Below are positions 7,308-16,577 of a stretch of 19,380 nucleotides of DNA, in pieces. Location of the stretch: positions 421,709 through 441,088 of the forward strand of contig NZ_CM002139.1 in assembly GCF_000454545.1 (NCBI RefSeq), in the 5' to 3' direction. The position numbers were made by a program, and so were the translations under genes. A model generated the notes under the pieces. The model was not told the origin of the DNA and ran no database searches. It saw nothing but the letters and a program-made list of their open reading frames with translations. Each line of letters begins with the position of its first letter. Within the stretch, counting starts at the first letter, position 1. Source of the DNA: Xanthomonas cassavae CFBP 4642. GTDB taxonomy: Bacteria; Pseudomonadota; Gammaproteobacteria; Xanthomonadales; Xanthomonadaceae.

Positions 7308-7928
7308 GTGTTTGACATTGGTGTTGGCGAACTGACGCTGATCGCGATCGTTGCCTTGGTGGTGCTCGGTCCCGAGCGCCTTCCCAAGGCTGCCCGCTTC
7401 GCCGGGCTGTGGGTGCGCCGCGCGCGCGCGCAGTGGGATTCGGTCAAGCAGGAGCTGGAACGCGAGCTGGAAGCCGAAGAGCTCAAGCGCAGCCTGCAGG
7501 ACGTGCAGGCCTCGCTGCGCGAAGCCGAAGACCAGCTGCGCAACACGCAGCAGCAGGCCGAGCAGGGCGCCCGCGCGTTGCATGACGATGTTAGCCGCGA
7601 TATCGACATCCGCAGCAGCGCCACGCCGGCTGCCACGCCGCTGGAGCTGGCGCATGCGGATCTGGCGGCAGGGGCGGGTGGCGAGTTGGCCACCGACGCA
7701 GCAGATGCTTCCGATCAGGCGGCTGCCGCACCCGTCATTGCGCAGGCGCAGCCGATCGCCCCTGCGCCGCACCAGACGCTGGTACCGGCCCCGCACGACA
7801 CGTTGGTGCCGGCACCGCATGCCGCACAGACCACCAGCGCACGGACGCCGGTAGGCGCGGTGCCGGGCGAGTCGCGCACCGCGCCGGCGCCGGCTGCACC
7901 GAGCCCCCTCCAGGAGAAGCGGCCGTGA
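7308..7928 (+). CDS. tatB: Sec-independent translocase subunit TatB
   Basis: TatB works with TatC as the receptor for twin-arginine signal peptides at the inner membrane. The 206-residue protein starts MFDIGVGELTLIAIVALVVL, the single membrane helix, followed by the GPERLPKAAR hinge at 21-30, a long charged amphipathic and coiled-coil region (about 35-100) and an alanine/proline-rich tail. The start is GTG at 7308, preceded by GGAG at 7296-7299. The tail carries a short tandem repeat at residues 151-171 (APAPHQTLV, then PAPHDTLV, then PAPHAA). The tail is longer than in E. coli TatB and probably disordered. The gene overlaps tatC by the 4 bases GTGA. Confidence 0.94.
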   Translation: MFDIGVGELTLIAIVALVVLGPERLPKAARFAGLWVRRARAQWDSVKQELERELEAEELKRSLQDVQASLREAEDQLRNTQQQAEQGARALHDDVSRDIDIRSSATPAATPLELAHADLAAGAGGELATDAADASDQAAAAPVIAQAQPIAPAPHQTLVPAPHDTLVPAPHAAQTTSARTPVGAVPGESRTAPAPAAPSPLQEKRP

Positions 7929-8662
7929 GCCTGTTCGACGACGCGCAGGCCGAAAGCAGTCTGATCGAGCATCTGGTGGAATTGCGCGCGCGCCTGGTGC
8001 GCGCGCTGATTGGCCTGGGCGTGGTGCTGCTGATCCTGCTGCCGTTCTCGCGGGCGATCTATTCCTGGCTGGCCGCGCCGTTGATCTCGCAGCTGCCGCT
8101 GGGGCAGACCATGATCGCGATGAATCCGGCCGGCGCGTTCTTCGCTCCGTTGAAGCTGACCTTCTTCGTGGCGGTGTTCATCAGCGTGCCGTGGCTGCTG
8201 TTCCAGGCCTGGGCCTTCGTGGCGCCGGGGTTGTACCAGCGCGAAAAGAAGCTCGCGTTCCCGCTGCTGGCCTCGGCGGTGGCGCTGTTCTACATCGGCT
8301 GTGCGTTCGCCTATTTCCTGGTGTTGCCGGCGGTGTTCCACTTCCTGACCACGTTCAAGCCGGACGTGATCGCCATCACCCCGGACGCCAATTCCTACCT
8401 GGATTTCGTGCTGGCGATCTTCTTCGCCTTCGGCGCGAGTTTCGAGCTTCCGGTGGCCTTGGTCATCCTGGTGCTGCTGGGCTGGGTCAGCCCCAAGCAG
8501 CTCAGCGAGGGCCGCGGTTACGCCATCGTCGGCATCTTCGTGCTGGCCGCCGTGCTCACCCCGCCCGACGTGGTCTCGCAGCTGATGCTGGCCATCCCGA
8601 TGTGCCTGCTGTATGAGCTGGGCATCATTGCCTCGCGTGCGGTAGGGCCGAAGGCGGCGTAA
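7925..8662 (+). CDS. tatC: Sec-independent translocase subunit TatC
   Basis: TatC is the polytopic core of the twin-arginine translocase and recognises the RR motif of cargo signal peptides. The 245-residue protein has six membrane helices and the family signatures HLVELR at 16-21 (E19, equivalent to E. coli E15) and APGLYQREKK at 100-109 (E107, equivalent to E. coli E103). It also has the SYLDFVLAIFFAFGASFE block and the LTPPDVVSQ segment near the C-terminus. The start is GTG at 7925, overlapping the tatB stop by 4 bases (GTGA), so translation is probably coupled. It is the last gene of the operon and converges on the minus-strand membrane protein gene. Confidence 0.95.
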   Translation: MSLFDDAQAESSLIEHLVELRARLVRALIGLGVVLLILLPFSRAIYSWLAAPLISQLPLGQTMIAMNPAGAFFAPLKLTFFVAVFISVPWLLFQAWAFVAPGLYQREKKLAFPLLASAVALFYIGCAFAYFLVLPAVFHFLTTFKPDVIAITPDANSYLDFVLAIFFAFGASFELPVALVILVLLGWVSPKQLSEGRGYAIVGIFVLAAVLTPPDVVSQLMLAIPMCLLYELGIIASRAVGPKAA

Positions 8663-8768
8663 CGCTCGCTGCGCCGACGCGCGTCATGTGCGCGATCAAG
8701 GCTCGTCCCCGGAAACCGATGCCGCATGCGCGAACCCGGGCACAACGGGCTTCATCGGTAAAGCTTCA

Positions 8769-8790
8769 TCGCGCCCGGGGGCGCTCCTAC
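8769..8790 (+). repeat. Solitary arm of a REP-like element
   Basis: The arm reads TCGCGCCCG...GGCGCTCCTAC and matches the left arm of the palindrome inside glyS (15832-15854) except for one base. No facing GTAGGAGCGC arm is visible nearby, so this copy looks partial. It lies between the convergent ends of tatC and the BPSS1780-like gene, a usual place for REPs. Confidence 0.6.
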
Positions 8791-8828
8791 GGATCGGTGG
8801 GAAGCGGGCCGCAATGGGTCAGCTGACC

Positions 8829-9728
8829 TCAGGCTGCAAACACATCCGGCCGTGCGGGCTTGATCGGCTGGGCGGCGGCGCCTGCGTGGGTGAACATCTG
8901 CTTCCACGCGGCGTAGACCGAACCGGCGAACACCGGCATCAGCACGGCCATCAGCAGCAGCTGGGCCAGCCACATCGCCACGGTCTGGCCGGCTACCAGG
9001 CCGACGATCAGCGCCACGATCATCACCGCGAAATAGATCGCGAAGATGGCGATGAAGGCAAGTACGAAGAAGACCAGCATCGCCGGCAGGTTGTGCAGGC
9101 TGGCGCGCAGGCTCTCGCGCAGCGCGTGGCCGCCGGTGCTGCGGTCGAACATCACCTGCGGCGGCATCACGAACAGCGCCAGCGTCATCGCCGCGAAGGT
9201 GGCGATGGTCAGCAGCAGCCATAGCAGGATGCGCCCGGCCGGCAGACTGGCGGCGAGCTGCTCGATCTGCACCGGGTCCGGCTGCGCGCCGGACTGGCTG
9301 ATCTGGTTGATCTTGATCATCACCTCCGACAGTTGCTGCAGCCCGCTGGAGCCGATCATCACCAGCAGCAGCACGCCCAGCAGCAGGCCGGCGATCAGCT
9401 GCGGCAGCAGCGACACCAGCAGGTGCGGCGCGCGGCCGTCCTGCAGGCCGTGCAGCAGATGCGACGGCCTGGCGATGCGGCCTTCGTCCACTTCGCGGAT
9501 CGCCCACAGCAGCCCGCCCATGAACAACGGGCCGGCCAGCACCAGCAGGAACTGCAGGGCCGGGCCCAGCAGCGGCACCAGCACCGACAGCGACACCACC
9601 AGCGAGGCGGCCACGCTCCAGATCACCCCCAGCGAGCCAAGCGCCAGCGGCGCCCGCTTCAACAGCGAGAAACCGGTCAACAGCCACTCTGCGCCGGCAG
9701 ATGCCGGCACCTTACGAATTTCGCTCAT
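8829..9728 (-). CDS. BPSS1780-like multi-pass membrane protein
   Basis: A 299-residue integral inner-membrane protein of unknown function, most like the BPSS1780 family of proteobacterial membrane proteins (N-terminus MSEIRKVPASAGAEWLLTGF). Hydrophobic segments lie at about 27-55, 58-78, 103-125, 166-190, 215-247 and 250-275. Between the third and fourth is a polar loop with a VMIKINQISQSGAQPDPVQIEQL stretch that may be helical. A start two codons upstream (ATG 9734) is equally possible because both lack a well-spaced ribosome site; 9728 is chosen from the usual N-terminus. It follows the amidotransferase gene by 59 bases on the same strand, with a hairpin between them. No catalytic motif is seen. 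Confidence 0.75.
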   Translation of the reverse strand: MSEIRKVPASAGAEWLLTGFSLLKRAPLALGSLGVIWSVAASLVVSLSVLVPLLGPALQFLLVLAGPLFMGGLLWAIREVDEGRIARPSHLLHGLQDGRAPHLLVSLLPQLIAGLLLGVLLLVMIGSSGLQQLSEVMIKINQISQSGAQPDPVQIEQLAASLPAGRILLWLLLTIATFAAMTLALFVMPPQVMFDRSTGGHALRESLRASLHNLPAMLVFFVLAFIAIFAIYFAVMIVALIVGLVAGQTVAMWLAQLLLMAVLMPVFAGSVYAAWKQMFTHAGAAAQPIKPARPDVFAA

Positions 9729-9750
9729 TCCCATTCCGGATCGATACGCG

Positions 9751-9767
9751 CGCCGGACCATCCGGCG
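9751..9767 (-). terminator. Hairpin between the amidotransferase and membrane protein genes
   Basis: CGCCGGA (9751-9757) and TCCGGCG (9761-9767) form a perfect 7-base stem with a CCA loop, 17 bases before the alternative ATG 9734. There is no T-run. It may reduce read-through into the membrane protein gene or simply be a structured leader. Confidence 0.3.
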
Positions 9768-9787
9768 TGACGCGATTATCGCTGCTT

Positions 9788-10540
9788 TTACGTGTGCGCG
9801 GCGGGACGAGCGTTCACTGTTTGCAGGCCGCGCGCATGGTGCACGAACCGGCGCAGCAGCTTGCGGGCCACCGGCGCGGCGGTGACCTCGCGGGCCACGG
9901 TGCGGGCGCAGTGGCCATGGCGGGCGATGCACTCGGCGCGCGCCTGCACGTAGCCGCGCATGTGGTGGGTAGCGAACTCCGGGTGGAATTGCACGCCCCA
10001 GGTGGCCCGGCCCCAGCGAAAGGCGTGACACCGGTCCTGGCGCGAATGGGCCAGCACGACGGCGCCGTCCGGGGCGCGCACCACCGTCTGCAGATGGGTG
10101 GCGTGGGCCGGGAACTGCGCCGGCAGCCCGGCGAACAATGGGTCCTGCCCGGCCGGCGGGTGCAATTCCAGCGCGATGGTGCCCGACTCGCGCCCGGCCG
10201 GGTTGTAGTCGACCTCGCCACCCAGCGCATGCGCCAGCAGCTGATGCCCGTAGCAGATGCCCAGCAGCGGCATACCCTGGTGGGCGGCGGTGCGCAGCCA
10301 TTCGGCGCTGCGTTCGCTCCAGTCGGCGCGGTCGGTGACGAAGGCGGCCGAGCCGCTGACGATGATGCCGGCAAAGGCGGCCGGGTCGGGTAGCGCATCG
10401 CCGTTGGCGACGTCGATGGCCACCGTTTCGTGCTCGGCCAGCCCGGCGGCCACGCGGATCCAGTGTGGAAAACGGCCGTAGCGCTTCATCTCCGGCACGG
10501 GTTGCCCGGTTTCGATGATCAGGAACGGCAAAACGGACAT
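9788..10540 (-). CDS. Class I glutamine amidotransferase
   Basis: A stand-alone 250-residue class I glutamine amidotransferase (GuaA-like N-terminal fold) expected to hydrolyse glutamine to ammonia, or to have shifted to a related substrate. The catalytic cysteine is C96 in LLGICYGHQLL, and the His/Glu pair is H186 and E188 in VQFHPEF; the triad is complete. An IIETGQPVP segment at 8-16 is common in the subfamily annotated as 'glutamine amidotransferase' or 'GMP synthase-like'. The true acceptor substrate cannot be read from sequence. The frame is open to 10603, but ATG 10540 fits the family N-terminus and sits 33 bases after a predicted -10. It probably heads a short unit with the membrane protein gene downstream. 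Confidence 0.85.
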   Translation of the reverse strand: MSVLPFLIIETGQPVPEMKRYGRFPHWIRVAAGLAEHETVAIDVANGDALPDPAAFAGIIVSGSAAFVTDRADWSERSAEWLRTAAHQGMPLLGICYGHQLLAHALGGEVDYNPAGRESGTIALELHPPAGQDPLFAGLPAQFPAHATHLQTVVRAPDGAVVLAHSRQDRCHAFRWGRATWGVQFHPEFATHHMRGYVQARAECIARHGHCARTVAREVTAAPVARKLLRRFVHHARGLQTVNARPAAHT

Positions 10541-10572
10541 GCGCGAACACCCGGACACGACAGATGCCCCCG

Positions 10573-10603
10573 ATTGTAGGCGGCAGCGGCGCGGTTTTTT
10601 CAA
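10573..10603 (-). promoter_or_regulatory. Promoter of the amidotransferase gene
   Basis: On the minus strand TTGAAA (10598-10603) and TACAAT (10573-10578) are separated by 19 bases, slightly wide. The -10 lies 33 bases before the ATG at 10540. Confidence 0.45.
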
Positions 10604-11003
10604 GTGGCGTACCGCTGTGGGCGCTGCGGGTCATTGCCGAATGACATGTCCTGATTCCCTCCAAGCGGGGTCGATGCAATGGGCCACGGCGGTGGCATGC
10701 CCTGGATATCGGCAGCTGCCTGCCCGACTGGACGGTGGTGCGACAGGGTTTTCACGGCGGGGCGTGCTTCTGTCTGCTTGAACGAAACAGGGCGCAGGAA
10801 ATGGCACGGCCCGATAGTCGCGTGGCTGCGCTCGTTGCGTTGCGTGTCGGTGTGCTTGGGGCGGCTTGAGCGAGCCGGCGATTGCCGTGGCGGCGGGAGT
10901 GCCGGCCCAAGCACGGGCAAACCGGCGCCGGCAACTGTGGTGGCTGCGGCACCGCCCGAGGCGGCGGGACTCAGCTTGCAAGCGGCCCGCCGAGCCGGCC
11001 CGG
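10604..11003. other. Gene-free stretch between the amidotransferase and ATPase genes
   Basis: About 400 bases lie between the predicted promoter of the amidotransferase gene and the end of the GspE-like gene. I see no convincing gene, tRNA or repeat; the open frames here are low-quality and arginine/alanine-rich. Short GC palindromes such as CCGGCGCCGG occur but no clear terminator. An undetected small RNA cannot be excluded. Confidence 0.4.
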
Positions 11004-12818
11004 CTATTCCCGCGGCGGCAGCACCGACAGCACTTCTTCGATAGTGGTCAGCCCGGCGACGACCTTCTCCAGGCCGGTGCGGCGCAGCGTGCGCAGGCCT
11101 TCGCCGCGGGCGGCGTGGCTGAAGCTGGCCAGTTCGGTGTCCGGGCGGATCAGGGTACGCAGGCGCGGGGTGACCGGCAGCAGCTCGTACAGGCCCACCC
11201 GGCCCAGATAGCCGGTGCGGCGGCATTCCAGGCAGCCGACCGGCGCATGCACGTTGAGCGGCTCCGGCAGCGCTTCGCCGGGCTCGCGGAGGGCGGCCCA
11301 CTCATCGTCGCTAAGCGTATGCGGGCGCTTGCAGTGCACGCACAGCGTACGCACCAGCCGCTGCGCCAGCACGCCATTGAGCGTGGACGCCACCAGGTAA
11401 TGCGGCACGCCCAGGTCGAGCAAACGGGTGATCGCCGACGCCGCATCGTTGGTATGCAGCGTGGACAGCACCAGATGCCCGGTAAGCGAGGCCTGCACCG
11501 CCATCTGTGCGGTTTCCAGGTCGCGGATTTCGCCGATCATGATGATGTCCGGGTCCTGGCGCAGCAGCGTGCGCACGCCGCTGGCAAAATCCAGGTCGAT
11601 GTTCTGCTGCACCTGCATCTGGTTGAATTCCGGCGCGATCATTTCGATCGGGTCTTCCACGCTGCACACGTTCACATCGGGCGTTGCCAGGCGCTTGAGG
11701 GTGGAATACAGCGTGGTGGTCTTGCCCGAGCCGGTGGGGCCGGTAACCAGCACGATGCCGTGCGGGCGCTCGACCAGCGCGCTCCAGCCGGCGGCCTCTT
11801 CCGGGCTGAAGCCGAGCTGCTCGATGCTCTTGAACGCCGAATCCGGGTCGAAAATACGCATCACGCACTTTTCGCCGAACGCGGTGGGCATCGTGGACAG
11901 GCGCATTTCCACCTCGCGCCCGCCCGGCGAGCGGGTCTTGATGCGGCCGTCCTGCGGGCGGCGGCGCTCGGCCAGGTCCATGCGGCCCAGCACCTTGATG
12001 CGGCTGACCACCGCGGTCATCACCGACGGCGGCACTTCCAGTACCTTGTGCAGCACCCCGTCGATACGGAAACGCATGCGCCCGGCCTCGCGGCGCGGCT
12101 CCAGATGGATGTCGCTGGCCCGCTGTTCGTAGGCGTACTGCAGCAGCCAGTCGACGATATGCACGATGTGGTGGTCGTCGGCATTGACGTCGCCGGCGCG
12201 GCCCAGTTCCACCAGCTGTTCGAAGCTGGGCAGGCCCGCGTTTGATTCGGTGCTGCGCGCATCGCCACGCGCGCCGCGCACCGATTGGGTCACGCCGAAG
12301 AACTCCATCGTGTAGCGATGCAGGTCCAGCGGGTTGATCAGCGCCAGCTCGATGCGGCGGCGGCTCAGATGCTGCACGTCGGCAAGCCACTCCAGCGCCA
12401 ACGGCTCGCTAGTGGCGATCAGCACGCGCTCGGCATCCAGCGCCAGCGGCAGGATGCGGTGCCTGCGCGCATACGCATGCGAGACCACGCCGGTGACCGC
12501 GGCCACATCGATGCGGGTGGGATCGATGCGCAGATAGCGCAGCCCCGTGCGGGTGGCCAGCCATTCGGTGAGCCGCTCCAGGCCCAGCTCGCCGGCCGGC
12601 GCCTGCGCGGCATGCAGCTTGAGGTTGGCCAGCAGCACCAGCGGATGCACGTCGCTGACGTTGCGCGCGCCGGCCGCGGAGAACTGCACGCGCTCGTGTT
12701 CGTGCGGTACCACCATGCCATCGGCGAGCAACGCGGCGGCCACCGGGTCGAACATCAACCGGCCGCGCGGCAGGAGCGCCGCTGCGCTGTCTGGATCGGC
12801 CGTACGCCGCTGTTCCAT
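11004..12818 (-). CDS. GspE/PilB-type secretion or pilus assembly ATPase
   Basis: A 604-residue hexameric traffic ATPase of the GspE/PulE/PilB family, which powers type II secretion or type IV pilus extension from the cytoplasmic side. An N-terminal MshEN/GspE-N-like region occupies about 55-180. The ATPase core shows Walker A GPTGSGKT at 360-367, an Asp box near EDPIE (388-392), Walker [13 protein letters not shown] at 422-433 and a His box LSTLHTN at 451-457. The zinc tetracysteine motif is complete (C493/C496 and C529/C532). ATG 12818 is the sensible start; the frame stays open to 14024 only antisense to glyQ. No GspF, GspC or pilin gene is adjacent, so its machine (xps, pil or another) cannot be assigned. 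It is divergent from glyQ across 90 bases. Confidence 0.9.
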   Translation of the reverse strand: MEQRRTADPDSAAALLPRGRLMFDPVAAALLADGMVVPHEHERVQFSAAGARNVSDVHPLVLLANLKLHAAQAPAGELGLERLTEWLATRTGLRYLRIDPTRIDVAAVTGVVSHAYARRHRILPLALDAERVLIATSEPLALEWLADVQHLSRRRIELALINPLDLHRYTMEFFGVTQSVRGARGDARSTESNAGLPSFEQLVELGRAGDVNADDHHIVHIVDWLLQYAYEQRASDIHLEPRREAGRMRFRIDGVLHKVLEVPPSVMTAVVSRIKVLGRMDLAERRRPQDGRIKTRSPGGREVEMRLSTMPTAFGEKCVMRIFDPDSAFKSIEQLGFSPEEAAGWSALVERPHGIVLVTGPTGSGKTTTLYSTLKRLATPDVNVCSVEDPIEMIAPEFNQMQVQQNIDLDFASGVRTLLRQDPDIIMIGEIRDLETAQMAVQASLTGHLVLSTLHTNDAASAITRLLDLGVPHYLVASTLNGVLAQRLVRTLCVHCKRPHTLSDDEWAALREPGEALPEPLNVHAPVGCLECRRTGYLGRVGLYELLPVTPRLRTLIRPDTELASFSHAARGEGLRTLRRTGLEKVVAGLTTIEEVLSVLPPRE

Positions 12819-12872
12819 GTTCGATGTTCCCCTGCGGCGGTGCTCCGCGGCAAAGCGCTGCGGGTCGGCCGG

Positions 12873-12878
12873 TATACT
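12873..12878 (+). promoter_or_regulatory. -10 element of glyQ
   Basis: TATACT, one mismatch to TATAAT, lies 30 bases before the glyQ ATG in the 90-base divergent gap. The -35 region is weak (GGCAAA at 12849-12854). Confidence 0.5.
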
Positions 12879-12908
12879 AGCGCACCCCTTCCGCACGGCC
12901 TTTGCTGC

Positions 12909-13817
<909 letters not shown>

Positions 13818-13823
13818 CCAACG

Positions 13824-13960
13824 CCCCTCTTCCCCGGGAGAGGGGTTGGGGGTGAGGGGACGAGGCGCAGCCCCATGTACCCAAACTCCATAGAGCTTCG
13901 CCCGTACCCTCATCCGCCCCTTCGGGGCACCTTCTCCCGGTGGGAGAAGTGACCAGCAGA
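13824..13960 (+). repeat. Tandem intergenic repeat, copy 1 (137 bases)
   Basis: Begins CCCCTCTTCCCCGGGAGAGG, continues through GGGTGAGGGGACGAGGCGCA, AGAGCTTCGCCCGTACCCTC and ends in a CTTCTCCCGG/TGGGAGAAG hairpin (13931-13949). The same order of blocks recurs at 13961-14090. The CCCTCATCCGCCCCTTCGGG part (13907 on) is the same family as 434-488 and 656-700. Confidence 0.85.
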
Positions 13961-14090
13961 CCCCTCTCCCCCCCGGGAGAGGGGTGAGGGGACGGGGCGC
14001 AGCCCTCCTGCACCCAACCTCCACAGAGCTTCGCCCGTACCCTCATCCGCCCCTTCCGGGCACCTTCTTCCGACCGGAGAAGGGAACACG
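13961..14090 (+). repeat. Tandem intergenic repeat, copy 2
   Basis: Second copy, in the same orientation: CCCCTCTCCCCCCCGGGAGA, GGGGACGGGGCGCAGCCCTC, AGAGCTTCGCCCGTACCCTC, then CTTCTTCCGACCGGAGAAGG. It differs from copy 1 by scattered changes, so the duplication is not very recent or has been diverging. It ends 16 bases before the glyS start. Confidence 0.85.
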
Positions 14091-14106
14091 TAAAGGTCCA
14101 CGTCTT

Positions 14107-16299
14107 ATGAGCGAACAACTTCCCCTGCTGATCGAACTGGGCACCGAAGAGCTGCCGGTCAAGGCGCTGCCGGGTCTGGCGCAGGCGTTTTTCGATGGCG
14201 TGCTGCACGGCCTGGAAAAACGCGGCGTCGCGGTCACCCGCGGCGATGCCAAGCCGCTGTCCACCCCGCGCCGTCTGGCGGTGCTGTTGCCGGGCGTGGC
14301 CACCGAGCAGCCCGAGCAGCGCTCCGAAGTGCTGGGCCCGTATCTCAACATCGCGCTGGATGCCGAGGGCCAGCCGACCAAGGCGCTGACCGGTTTCGCC
14401 GCCAAGGCCGGGATCGACTGGACCGCACTGGAGCGCACCAGCGACGCCAAGGGCGAGCGCTTCGTGCACCGTGCGGTGACGCCGGGCGCGCGCACCGCCG
14501 ACCTGCTGCCCGACATCCTGCGCGAGGCGATCGCCGCGATGCCGATCCCCAAGCCGATGCGCTGGGGCGCGCACGAATACGCCTTTGCGCGGCCGGTGCA
14601 ATGGCTGGTGCTGCTGTTCGGCGGCAGCGTGGTTCCGGCCGAGCTGCTGGGCGTGCGTGGCGATCGCCTCAGCCGCGGGCACCGTTTCATGCATCAGGGC
14701 GAGGTATCGCTGGCGGCACCGGGCGACTACGTCGAGGCGTTGCGCGCGGCGCATGTGCTGGTGGATGCGGACGCACGCCGTGCGCGCATCGTCGACGAGG
14801 TCGAAGCCGCCGCCAGGCAGGCCGGCGGCAGTGCGCGCATCAGCGACGACAACCTGGAGCAGGTGGTCAACCTGGTCGAGTGGCCGTCGGCGGTGCTGTG
14901 CAGTTTCGAGCGCGACTTCCTGGCAGTGCCGCAGGAAGCGCTGATTGAAACCATGGAGATCAACCAGAAATTCTTCCCGGTGCTGGACGACGGCGGCAAG
15001 TTGACCGAGCAGTTCATCGGCATCGCCAATATCGTCTCCAAGGACGTGGCCGAAGTCGCCAAGGGCTACGAGCGGGTGATCCGTCCGCGGTTTGCCGATG
15101 CCAAGTTCTTCTTCGACGAAGACCTCAAGCAGGGGCTGCAGGCAATGGGCGAAGGCCTGTCCAGCGTCACGTATCAGGCCAAGCTGGGCAGCGTGGCCGA
15201 CAAGGTCGCGCGCGTGGCGGCGCTGGCCGAGGCGATCGCACCGCAGGTCGGTGCCGATCCGGCGCAGGCGCGTCGCGCTGCGCAGCTGGCCAAGAACGAC
15301 CTGCAATCGCGCATGGTCAACGAATTCCCGGAGCTGCAGGGCATTGCCGGGCGTCATTACGCCAAGGCCGCCGGTGAACCGAGCGAGATTTCGCTGGCCA
15401 TCGACGAGGCCTACCAGCCGCGTTTTGCCGGCGACGACAGCGCACTGTCGCCGCTGGGCAAGGTGCTGGCGATTGCCGAACGGCTGGATACCTTGGCCGG
15501 TGGCTTTGCGGCCGGCTTGAAGCCGACCGGCAACAAGGACCCGTTCGCGCTGCGGCGCAATGCCCTGGGGTTGGCGCGGACGGTGATTGAGAGTGGGTTT
15601 GATCTGGATTTGAAGGCGACGCTGGTGACTGCGGTCAAGTTGCTGCCGTGGGATCGCCTCGTGAGAAAAGCGGCGCTGAAAGACGAAGAAACGATTTCTG
15701 CTATCGACTCCGCGCAATACGCACAGCTCGCTTCTGAAATCTTCGACTTCATCCTCGACCGCCTACGCGGCTACTACGCAGACAAGGGCGTTCCTGCCAC
15801 GCACTTCAATGCGGTCGCCGCATTGTTCTCGGTCGCGCCCGAGGGCGCTCCTACAGGGCTCGTAGGAGCGCACCTGGGCGCGACCCACGGCTCCCTCTAC
15901 GACTTCGACCGCCGCATCGATGCCATCGGCATCTTCGCCACGCTGCCCGAAGCCGAAGCCTTGGCCGCAGCCAACAAGCGCATCCGCAATATCCTGCGCA
16001 AGGTGGAAGGCGAGATCCCCGGCGACATCGACACCAGCCTGCTGCGCGAACCGGCCGAAGAAGCGCTGGCCGAAGCGGTGGAAGCGGCCATCGGCGATAC
16101 CGGCGATGCGCTGCACCGCCACGACTACGTCGCCGTGCTCGCGCGCCTGGCCCGCCTGCGCCCGCAGGTGGATGCGTTCTTCGACGGCGTGATGGTCAAC
16201 GCCGACGACGCGCAATTGCGCGCCAATCGGCTCGCACTGCTGAAGAAACTTGGGGACCGCCTGGGCAGCGTCGCCGCCATCGAGCATCTGTCCAGCTGA
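14107..16299 (+). CDS. glyS: Glycyl-tRNA synthetase beta subunit, with an in-frame repeat insertion
   Basis: GlyS is the large beta subunit of tetrameric glycyl-tRNA synthetase and supplies most tRNA contacts. The 730-residue protein starts [20 protein letters not shown] and ends in an anticodon-binding region (about 600-730, with [20 protein letters not shown] and [14 protein letters not shown]). It is longer than E. coli GlyS (689). Much of the excess lies at about 570-597, where a REP-like palindrome (15832-15884) is read in frame between HFNAVAAL and [11 protein letters not shown], which are adjacent or nearly so in relatives I recall. Residues about 494-550 use many A/T-ending codons, including AGA, unlike the rest. 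ATG 14107 is preceded by AAAGG at 14092-14096. The frame is intact, so the enzyme is probably functional. Confidence 0.95.
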   Translation: MSEQLPLLIELGTEELPVKALPGLAQAFFDGVLHGLEKRGVAVTRGDAKPLSTPRRLAVLLPGVATEQPEQRSEVLGPYLNIALDAEGQPTKALTGFAAKAGIDWTALERTSDAKGERFVHRAVTPGARTADLLPDILREAIAAMPIPKPMRWGAHEYAFARPVQWLVLLFGGSVVPAELLGVRGDRLSRGHRFMHQGEVSLAAPGDYVEALRAAHVLVDADARRARIVDEVEAAARQAGGSARISDDNLEQVVNLVEWPSAVLCSFERDFLAVPQEALIETMEINQKFFPVLDDGGKLTEQFIGIANIVSKDVAEVAKGYERVIRPRFADAKFFFDEDLKQGLQAMGEGLSSVTYQAKLGSVADKVARVAALAEAIAPQVGADPAQARRAAQLAKNDLQSRMVNEFPELQGIAGRHYAKAAGEPSEISLAIDEAYQPRFAGDDSALSPLGKVLAIAERLDTLAGGFAAGLKPTGNKDPFALRRNALGLARTVIESGFDLDLKATLVTAVKLLPWDRLVRKAALKDEETISAIDSAQYAQLASEIFDFILDRLRGYYADKGVPATHFNAVAALFSVAPEGAPTGLVGAHLGATHGSLYDFDRRIDAIGIFATLPEAEALAAANKRIRNILRKVEGEIPGDIDTSLLREPAEEALAEAVEAAIGDTGDALHRHDYVAVLARLARLRPQVDAFFDGVMVNADDAQLRANRLALLKKLGDRLGSVAAIEHLSS
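15832..15884 (+). repeat. REP-like palindrome inside glyS
   Basis: The left arm (15832-15854, GTCGCGCCC...GCGCTCCTAC) and right arm (15862-15884, GTAGGAGCGC...GGGCGCGAC) pair at 20 of 23 positions around a 7-base loop. The GTAGGAGCGC/GCGCGAC pattern is typical of REP elements in Xanthomonas and related genera, and one arm recurs at 8769-8790. It is translated as residues 576-593 of GlyS ([18 protein letters not shown]). Confidence 0.85.
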
Positions 16300-16424
16300 T
16301 GTCCAGTTCGGCGGGTGCACTGCACTGGCAGACCGCCCAGGCCGCGTTGGCACGGCGCGACCTGGGTGTGGCAGCGTCTGCATTGCAGGCGCTGCTGGAC
16401 GCGGCGACCAAACTCACGCCGTAA
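16299..16424 (+). CDS. Possible 41-residue protein coupled to glyS
   Basis: An ATG at 16299 overlaps the glyS stop by one base (TGATG), the usual arrangement for translational coupling. It opens a 41-codon frame beginning [20 protein letters not shown] and ending LLDAATKLTP. About three quarters of its codons end in G or C, like the coding genes here. The pattern of W, A and L at spaced positions resembles one TPR-like helical pair, but it is too short to classify. It may be a small real protein, or a remnant cut off when the region to the right was acquired. I do not recognise a family. Confidence 0.4.
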   Translation: MSSSAGALHWQTAQAALARRDLGVAASALQALLDAATKLTP

Positions 16425-16577
16425 CCCAAATATTTTGCGGTGGTTGACTACAGCTCCGGGTTGCCGGACCGGCGGCTGTACGTATTGATGCCGCTGTGTA
16501 TGCAGTCGCGATCGGCACGTCGGGTTCTTCGACCGAGCGCAAGCGATGAGCCCATTGTCCACGCGGTCATCAATCGC

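Noticed and set aside
13824..14090. CRISPR array
   Set aside because: There are only two long, imperfect direct copies without spacers of regular size, and no cas genes.
15832..15884. Transcription terminator inside glyS
   Set aside because: The hairpin lacks a T-run and lies within an intact reading frame that continues for 138 codons; a REP insertion explains it better.
16425..16577. Double-glycine leader peptide (bacteriocin) gene next to the exporter
   Set aside because: The gap is about 150 bases, and I found no short frame with a ribosome site and a GG leader on either strand.
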